From NCBI RefSeq assembly GCF_033898525.1, contig NZ_JAXAFJ010000007.1:62001-126000 (forward strand): a stretch of DNA of 64,000 bases. The letters are read 5' to 3'. Each line of letters starts with the position of its first letter. Position 1 is the first letter of the stretch. Below the pieces are notes generated by a model. The model had not been told where the DNA came from, searched no databases, and worked only from the letters and a program-made list of their open reading frames with translations. The position numbers and the translations under genes are program-made. The stretch is from Flaviflagellibacter rhizophilus. GTDB taxonomy: Bacteria > Pseudomonadota > Alphaproteobacteria > Rhizobiales > Methylopilaceae. Below are positions 59,360-64,000 of the stretch, piece by piece.

Positions 59360-60204
59360 GGAAGGGCCTGACCTCCTTCAACCTCGTGGCCCTGACTTTG
59401 GGCTTCGCCTTCCTCTACATCCCCATCCTCATCCTGGTGATCTACAGCTTCAACGCATCGCGGCTCGTGACGGTCTGGGGCGGTTTCTCCACGCAATGGT
59501 ATGGCGCCATGCTGCGCAACCAGGGCCTGCTGGATGCCGCCTGGGTCACGGCGCGCGTCGGCCTGCTCTCGGCCACCGTTGCGACGGTGCTCGGCACCTT
59601 GGCCGCCCTGGCGCTGGTGCGGCACGGGCGCTTTCGCGGGCGGACAGTGTTCTCGGGGCTGATCTATGCGCCGCTCGTCATGCCGGAGGTCATCACCGGT
59701 CTTTCGCTGTTGCTGCTGTTCGTTTCCATGGATGTCGCGCGCGGCTTCTGGACGGTGGTGCTGGCCCACATCACCTTCTCCATGTGCTACGTCGCCATCG
59801 TCGTGCAGTCGCGCCTCTTGAGCTTCGACCGCTCGCTGGAAGAGGCCGCGCAGGATCTCGGGGCCACGCCGGCGAAGACGTTCTTCGTCATTACCCTGCC
59901 GATCATCGCGCCGGCCGTGATCTCGGGCTGGATGCTGGCCTTCACCCTGTCGCTGGACGATCTCGTCATTGCCAGCTTCACCACCGGCCCGGGCGCGACG
60001 ACGCTGCCCATGCGCATCTACTCGTCCGTGCGGCTGGGCGTGACGCCGGAGATCAACGCCGTCTGCACCATCCTCATCGGCATTGTGGCCAGCGTCGTCA
60101 TCGTGGTCTCCATCATGACCAAGCGCGCCGCCGTGGAGCGTGAGCGAGCGGAGCGGATGGCTGCGCAGGGTGGCGCTGCCCCTGTTCTCGCGAAGGCCGG
60201 CTGA
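59356..60204 (+). CDS. potI: polyamine ABC permease PotI
   Basis: A 282-residue permease. YIPILILVIYSFNASRLVTV is the first helix; the EAA loop reads LEEAAQDLGATPAKTFFVITLP; FTLSLDDLVIASFTTGPGAT is the PotI/PotC hallmark. It starts inside the potH stop and ends just before a strong terminator. It completes the PotFGHI importer. Confidence 0.93.
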   Translation: MRKGLTSFNLVALTLGFAFLYIPILILVIYSFNASRLVTVWGGFSTQWYGAMLRNQGLLDAAWVTARVGLLSATVATVLGTLAALALVRHGRFRGRTVFSGLIYAPLVMPEVITGLSLLLLFVSMDVARGFWTVVLAHITFSMCYVAIVVQSRLLSFDRSLEEAAQDLGATPAKTFFVITLPIIAPAVISGWMLAFTLSLDDLVIASFTTGPGATTLPMRIYSSVRLGVTPEINAVCTILIGIVASVVIVVSIMTKRAAVERERAERMAAQGGAAPVLAKAG

Positions 60205-60206
60205 CA

Positions 60207-60238
60207 TAAAAAAGCCCGGGCACTGGCCCGGGCTTTTG
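60207..60238. terminator. bidirectional intrinsic terminator between potI and bfr
   Basis: Stem AAAGCCCGGG (60211-60220) with CCCGGGCTTT (60227-60236), 6-nt loop, preceded by an A-run and followed by T, so it can end transcription from both convergent genes. Confidence 0.9.
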
Positions 60239-60259
60239 CATTGTCTCTCGCAGAAGAGA

Positions 60260-60742
60260 TCAGTCGTGATCGAGGCTGCCGATGTGGTGCTGCGAGTAAC
60301 GCTCCACGCCTATCTGGCGGATCGTCTCAAGCTGCGTCTCGAGGAAATCGATGTGACCTTCCTCATCGGTCGCCAGTTCCTCGAAGAGGCCCTTGCTCAC
60401 GCGGTCATTGATGCTGTCGCAGTACTTCGCGGCTTCGAGGTACAGCGAGCGCGCCTCGTTCTCGGCGGCAAGGTCGGCCTCGAGGATCTCTACGACGGAC
60501 TGGCCGATGCGCAGCGGATCGAGCACCTGCAGGTTCGGGAAGCCGTCGAGGAAGATGATGCGGTCGATGAAGCGGTCGGCATGCTGCATCTCCTCGATGC
60601 TCTCCGCGCGCCACTTCTTGGCGAGGTCCTTGAACCCCCAATCGTCGAACAGGCGATAGTGAAGCCAGTACTGGCTGACGGCGGTCAGCTCGGAACGAAG
60701 GCCGCGGTTCAGGTACTCAATGACTTTCTGGTCACCCTTCAC
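60260..60742 (-). CDS. bfr: bacterioferritin
   Basis: A 160-residue four-helix ferritin. The ferroxidase Glu/His residues (RSELTAVSQYW, AESIEEMQHADRF, LAAENEARSLY, EEGHIDFLE) are intact, and the haem-ligand Met is in EEMQHAD (about residue 52). It stores iron in a 24-subunit shell. GTG 60742 has GAGGAG 9 nt upstream and the family start MKGD. An Irr-type box lies at 60767-60781. Confidence 0.95.
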   Translation of the reverse strand: MKGDQKVIEYLNRGLRSELTAVSQYWLHYRLFDDWGFKDLAKKWRAESIEEMQHADRFIDRIIFLDGFPNLQVLDPLRIGQSVVEILEADLAAENEARSLYLEAAKYCDSINDRVSKGLFEELATDEEGHIDFLETQLETIRQIGVERYSQHHIGSLDHD

Positions 60743-60766
60743 GGTGAATTCTCCTCGCCTGCAACG

Positions 60767-60781
60767 TTAGAAGCGTTCTAA
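60767..60781. promoter_or_regulatory. Irr-type iron-control (ICE) box upstream of bfr
   Basis: TTAGAAGCGTTCTAA is a perfect TTAGAA-N3-TTCTAA inverted repeat, the motif bound by the Irr iron regulator in rhizobia and Brucella. It lies 25 nt upstream of the bfr start. Confidence 0.82.
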
Positions 60782-60831
60782 ACAAGCGGCGGGGCGAAAG
60801 CAAGCGCCTGCGGGCTTCTGTCCGCTAGAAT

Positions 60832-61119
60832 TCACTCGGCAGCGTCGAGTTCCGCAAGCTCGCTGATGTGGGGGAGAACGTCGTTGTCCGCATGCACGTC
60901 ATGCGCATGGTCATGGTTGGGACATACGGCGCAGGCGGCGGGGCAAACGGCCAGCGCTTCATTGATGATGGAGCGGATGGTGCGCGAACAGCGGCCGCAC
61001 TGTGGGCTGCAGCCAAGGCAGCGATAGACCTGCCCGGGCGTGCGCGGAGCCTGCTCGGGAGACGTGCACGCGTCGCGGATGGCGCGTTCGCTCAGGACGT
61101 TACAGGAACAGACGATCAT
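60832..61119 (-). CDS. bfd: bacterioferritin-associated ferredoxin with His-rich tail
   Basis: A 95-residue protein. Cys4, Cys6 (MIVCSCN) and the pair in CLGCSPQCGRC provide the BFD-type 2Fe-2S ligands CxC...CxxC. Bfd reduces bacterioferritin to release iron. After the BFD domain a 40-residue extension holds further Cys (CPAACAVC) and a His/Asp-rich run (NHDHAHDVHADND) that could bind metal. It shares the minus strand with bfr but starts separately, with its own Irr-like box at 61143-61159. Confidence 0.88.
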   Translation of the reverse strand: MIVCSCNVLSERAIRDACTSPEQAPRTPGQVYRCLGCSPQCGRCSRTIRSIINEALAVCPAACAVCPNHDHAHDVHADNDVLPHISELAELDAAE

Positions 61120-61141
61120 CGGACCCGCTGCAAACTACGCA

Positions 61142-61160
61142 GTTTAGAAGAAATCTAAAC
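61142..61160. promoter_or_regulatory. Irr-type (ICE-like) box upstream of bfd
   Basis: GTTTAGA-N5-TCTAAAC is a perfect inverted repeat; it matches TTAGAA-N3-TTCTAA with one mismatch. It lies 23 nt upstream of bfd. Confidence 0.72.
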
Positions 61161-61200
61161 TACAGCTACTAGCTGTAAAATAAATATTCCGGCGGCGGAG

Positions 61201-63750
61201 TCAATGAGGTCGGTTGATCACTTGCGCGGGAGGGAACACCACCTCGGCGAGGGTGCCGGAACCCACAGCGCTTTGCAGTGAAAAGCTGGCGCGATTGGCT
61301 TCGACGAGCGCTTTGGTCAGCGGCAGGCCGAGCCCCGTGCCGCCCTGCGTGCCGACATTGCCGACCTGACGGAACGGTTCGAGGGCAGTGCTGATCTCCG
61401 CTTCCGTCATGCCGAGCCCGGTATCGCGAATGCGAATCATCGCCTGACCCATCTCGGTCATCGCCGTGGAGACGATGACCTGTCCACCCGACGGCGTGTA
61501 CCGCACCGCATTCGACAGCAGGTTCAGCGCGATCTGCTTCAGGCTGCGGGCATCGCCGAGCACCTGGGGCAGCTCCCCTGCCAGCATGGTGCGGATGATG
61601 ATGCGGCCCCGGCTTGCCTGTGGCTGCAACAAGGCCACCGACTGGGTCAGGATCTCGTTCAGATCCACCTTTTCGAAGTCCAGTTCGAGGCGGCCGGCCT
61701 CGATCTTGGAAAGGTCGAGGAGGTCGTTCACCAGACTGATGATGTGCTGCCCCGACGCGTGGATATCGCGCAGATAGTCGCGATACCGGTCGTTGCCGAG
61801 CGGGCCGAACCGCTCCTCGATCATCAACTCCGTGAAGCCGGTGATGGCATTCAACGGCGTGCGGATTTCGTGGCTGATGCGTGCCAGGAAGTCGGACTTC
61901 TGCCGGCTCATGCGCTCCGCCTTCACCTTGGCGGAGCGCAATTCCTCTTCGGTCCGTCGCACCGGCGTCAGGTCTCGCATCACGGCGCAGAAGCGCGGTT
62001 CGCCCGCTTCGTCGATGCGCCCGCATGTCATGAACAGGGGCATGGTGCCGCCGCGGCGCGCGATGCCGACGACGTCACGGCCATCGTTCAGCACGGCTGC
62101 GAGGCCGTTGCCGCGCAGTCCGGCGAGGTAATCGAGCGTCGTCCTGTGGCTCTCGGCGGAAAGCAACATGGAGACGTCGCGGCCTTGCAGCTCCGCTGCC
62201 TCGTAGCCGAACAGGGCCTCGGCGCTGCGGTTCACCGACAGGATGCGGCCCTTGCCGTCGAGGACGAGGACGCCGTCGGTCGCCGTGTCGAGGATCGCGG
62301 AAAGCTCGCGTTCGCCCGACGACCTTTCTTTCGCAGGCTCGGTCTGCCTGACGATGATGAGGCTTGCGGGGAGGCCGCCCCAGAGCACGCTTTTCAGCCG
62401 CGCTTCCACAGCGACCGAGCGTCCGTCGAGCCGACGCAGCCAGACGCCACCACCTTCATCGTCCCTCCGGTTGCCGTCGATCAGTCCGTCCGCGCCTGCT
62501 TCCTCCAGGTCTGCAAGGGTGCCGGCCCCGACCAGATTGAGGAAGGCTGCATTGGCGTGGAGCGGCTCGCCGGATCTGTGAACAAGAAGCGCCCCCGGCA
62601 ACATATCGAGCAAGCCTCGGAGCTCGGACTCGGCGTCCCTTTCGCGCTTCGACGGAGCGGCATGGGCCGGCTCCGGCAGATCTGCTGGCAGATCATCGGC
62701 CTGCTCCGCGTGTTCGCCCCGGCTGGGCCACGCCGCTCCAAGTGCCTGAGCGATCTGCTGGAAGGCCGATCGCTCGCTGGGCTGCAGGTTCGGACGTTCG
62801 ACGCCGGGGAAAACGATGATGGGCGAGGGCGCCTGCTCGTTGTCCTGCTCGGCGGTCGGGGCTGTTTCGGCCCCTTCCGCAGCCAGTGCGCGGTCGTCAG
62901 CCGGGCCTTCGCCCAGGCTGTCTTCGTGGTCCCGCTCCGTGAACGAGGGAGCGGTTTGCTCCGGCTCGACGGCATTCGCGGAGGTGGCAGGTCCGATCTC
63001 CGGAGGGAGCGCAACCGGGTCTGTCGGCGATAAGGCCTCTGCCCAGGGTTCGTCACGGACGATCCCGAACCCGCGAAAGCCGATGAAGGCACGGTCGCGG
63101 TCGAACATCGGCAATCCGGAGAGCTCGACCGTCGCTGACCGCTCGCGGGCGGCTCTCCAGCCGATGCTCACGCCGCTCCACGTGTCGCGCCCGTTTAGCA
63201 GGGCGCGCAGGCGGGAGGTGTCCGAGAGGGCGGATCGCTCCAGCAGGCCCTCCCAGTTCTCACCGGGCGAACAGCCAAGTTCATCCGGGAAGTGGGTGAT
63301 CCGGCCATCCTGATCAGACTGCCAGGTGAAGCGGCGAGGAGGCCGGACCTCGGCTACTAGCCGCTCGGGCAGTGGTGCCGGATGGGGGCGCTCGTCGGCA
63401 GGCGGTGCCACCGGCCTCGCCGGCACGTAGCGGTCGAGAGCGGTGACCAGAAGGGCGCCCAGTCCCGCAACGTCGATGCGTTCCACGCGCACAGTCAGCA
63501 AGGGTGCGTTCCCGCCATCGTGGAGTCGCACGCGCACCAGTCGGAAACCGGCTCCCTGCAATGGCCATCGCCGCACGTCCTGCAGCAGCGAAGACCAGGC
63601 CGTGGCGCAATCGAGGAGATCCCGTGCCGCGGCATTGGCCCACATCGGCTCGTCGCTCGACGCATCAACCACGAACGCAGGCAGATCGCTTTCCACCCGG
63701 GAGGCAAGCTGCGGAAGCGCCCCGAGCAGTGGGCGGGAGGGATGGGCCAT
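61201..63750 (-). CDS. PAS-domain sensor histidine kinase (PdhS-like)
   Basis: An 849-residue hybrid-free kinase. A long, probably sensory N-terminal half with an acidic, low-complexity stretch is followed by PAS-type segments (about residues 380-610, including VLVLDGKGRILSVNRSAEAL and FMTCGRIDEAGEPRFCAVMR), then HisKA with His627 in ISHEIRTPLNAI and HATPase_c (NLLSNAVRYTPSGG, RDTGLGM, GGTGLGLPL). The RFGPLGNDRYRDYLRDIHAS stretch after the phospho-His is typical of the PdhS/PleC/DivJ group that controls DivK in cell-cycle polarity. ATG 63750 is preferred over TTG 63759. The signal is unknown. Confidence 0.85.
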   Translation of the reverse strand: MAHPSRPLLGALPQLASRVESDLPAFVVDASSDEPMWANAAARDLLDCATAWSSLLQDVRRWPLQGAGFRLVRVRLHDGGNAPLLTVRVERIDVAGLGALLVTALDRYVPARPVAPPADERPHPAPLPERLVAEVRPPRRFTWQSDQDGRITHFPDELGCSPGENWEGLLERSALSDTSRLRALLNGRDTWSGVSIGWRAARERSATVELSGLPMFDRDRAFIGFRGFGIVRDEPWAEALSPTDPVALPPEIGPATSANAVEPEQTAPSFTERDHEDSLGEGPADDRALAAEGAETAPTAEQDNEQAPSPIIVFPGVERPNLQPSERSAFQQIAQALGAAWPSRGEHAEQADDLPADLPEPAHAAPSKRERDAESELRGLLDMLPGALLVHRSGEPLHANAAFLNLVGAGTLADLEEAGADGLIDGNRRDDEGGGVWLRRLDGRSVAVEARLKSVLWGGLPASLIIVRQTEPAKERSSGERELSAILDTATDGVLVLDGKGRILSVNRSAEALFGYEAAELQGRDVSMLLSAESHRTTLDYLAGLRGNGLAAVLNDGRDVVGIARRGGTMPLFMTCGRIDEAGEPRFCAVMRDLTPVRRTEEELRSAKVKAERMSRQKSDFLARISHEIRTPLNAITGFTELMIEERFGPLGNDRYRDYLRDIHASGQHIISLVNDLLDLSKIEAGRLELDFEKVDLNEILTQSVALLQPQASRGRIIIRTMLAGELPQVLGDARSLKQIALNLLSNAVRYTPSGGQVIVSTAMTEMGQAMIRIRDTGLGMTEAEISTALEPFRQVGNVGTQGGTGLGLPLTKALVEANRASFSLQSAVGSGTLAEVVFPPAQVINRPH

Positions 63751-63939
63751 GTTCGCCAAGGTTAATAAGGATTTAACGGATTAGATCATGCTTTCCCGAT
63801 GTGCGCACCAGCCCCTGTGGTGCACAGGGTATTTCGCTGATCGCATGGTTAACGCCGCGACGGCTAAAAACGCGCGAGGATCACTCTTGCCCGCAGGCGC
63901 GAATTCTCCTAGGTAAGCGCGGATCGGCCAAGCCGTCGT

Positions 63940-64000
63940 GCAGCTATAGCTCAGTTGGTTAGAGCACCAGATTGTGGATCTGGGGGTCCCCCGTTCGAGC
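63940..64000 (+). tRNA. tRNA-His (anticodon GTG), 3' end cut by the window
   Basis: The acceptor 5' arm GCAGCTA is followed by TA, D-arm GCTC/GAGC, anticodon stem CCAGA/TCTGG with loop TTGTGGA (anticodon GTG at 63974-63976), and the T-loop TTCGAGC. The base before position 1 is T, so the usual G-1 of tRNA-His is not encoded. The 3' half of the T-stem and the acceptor lie beyond 64000. Confidence 0.92.

Noticed and set aside
1..64000. CRISPR arrays, insertion sequences, rRNA genes, replication origins
   Set aside because: No regularly spaced repeats, transposase genes with terminal inverted repeats, rRNA-like sequence or origin motifs were seen.

Overview
The window looks like a chromosome segment of an alphaproteobacterium of the Hyphomicrobiales (Rhizobiales), close to the rhizobia, Brucella and Aurantimonas-type groups. 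The pointers are high GC throughout, the helicase-tail / S4 protein / fdxA / carD / rpoH run, a PdhS-like sensor kinase, Irr-type iron boxes beside bfr and bfd, an Atu4866-family protein, and a tRNA-His that appears to lack the G-1 base.

Layout. (1) 1-5.2 kb is a housekeeping block: helicase C-terminus, S4 RNA-binding protein, 7Fe ferredoxin, CarD, an RpoH-type sigma factor, an M48 lipoprotein protease and an exported nuclease-like protein, then tRNA-Arg(CCT). (2) 5.3-24.0 kb is a genomic island. Its left end lies in the 3' part of tRNA-Arg(CCT), and a 23-bp copy of that tRNA end recurs at 23971-23993. A frameshifted tyrosine-recombinase remnant sits just inside the tRNA. (3) 24.1-28.8 kb (minus) is a three-gene exopolysaccharide set: HlyD-like adaptor, glycoside-hydrolase-like protein, GT2 synthase. 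(4) 29-33.6 kb holds a LysR regulator divergent from an aldo/keto reductase, two small proteins and a phospholipase D-like protein. (5) 33.8-38.9 kb (minus) is a family-1 ABC importer (UgpBAEC-like) with a calcineurin-like phosphodiesterase. (6) 39-45.4 kb holds ChrA, a lipoprotein hydrolase, a GH13 trehalose-synthase-like enzyme, an aldo/keto reductase and two small proteins. (7) 45.5-51.6 kb (minus) is sulfate assimilation: cysG, cysH, sbp, cysT, cysW, cysA. (8) 51.6-60.2 kb holds a LOG protein, an exported protein, the puuA-puuB pair divergent from potFGHI (putrescine uptake and gamma-glutamylation). (9) 60.2-64 kb holds bfr and bfd with Irr boxes, a large PAS histidine kinase and a tRNA-His cut by the window end.

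The island is the most interesting part. It holds a LacI regulator, two translationally coupled flavin reductases, an NtaA/DszA-type flavin monooxygenase, a complete branched-chain-amino-acid-type ABC importer, a protein with three fused RidA domains, an MFS carrier, a GntR regulator, an AbrB-type membrane protein, a TctCBA tricarboxylate-type importer and an amidase-signature hydrolase. The same 14-bp LacI-type palindrome lies next to lacI/flavin reductases and in front of liv. Sigma-54-type promoters (GG-N10-GC) lie in front of the monooxygenase and of tctC. My reading (inference) is a nitrogen-regulated catabolic island that imports a nitrogen-containing compound, oxygenates it with a two-component flavin monooxygenase, removes an imine or enamine with RidA domains and hydrolyses an amide. 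The logic resembles the Rut pyrimidine pathway, but the parts differ. The substrate cannot be read from the sequence.

One technical point: the third RidA domain holds an N at 15610 flanked by two identical 111-nt copies. This is almost certainly a contig-join artefact, and removing one copy plus the N restores a 416-residue frame.
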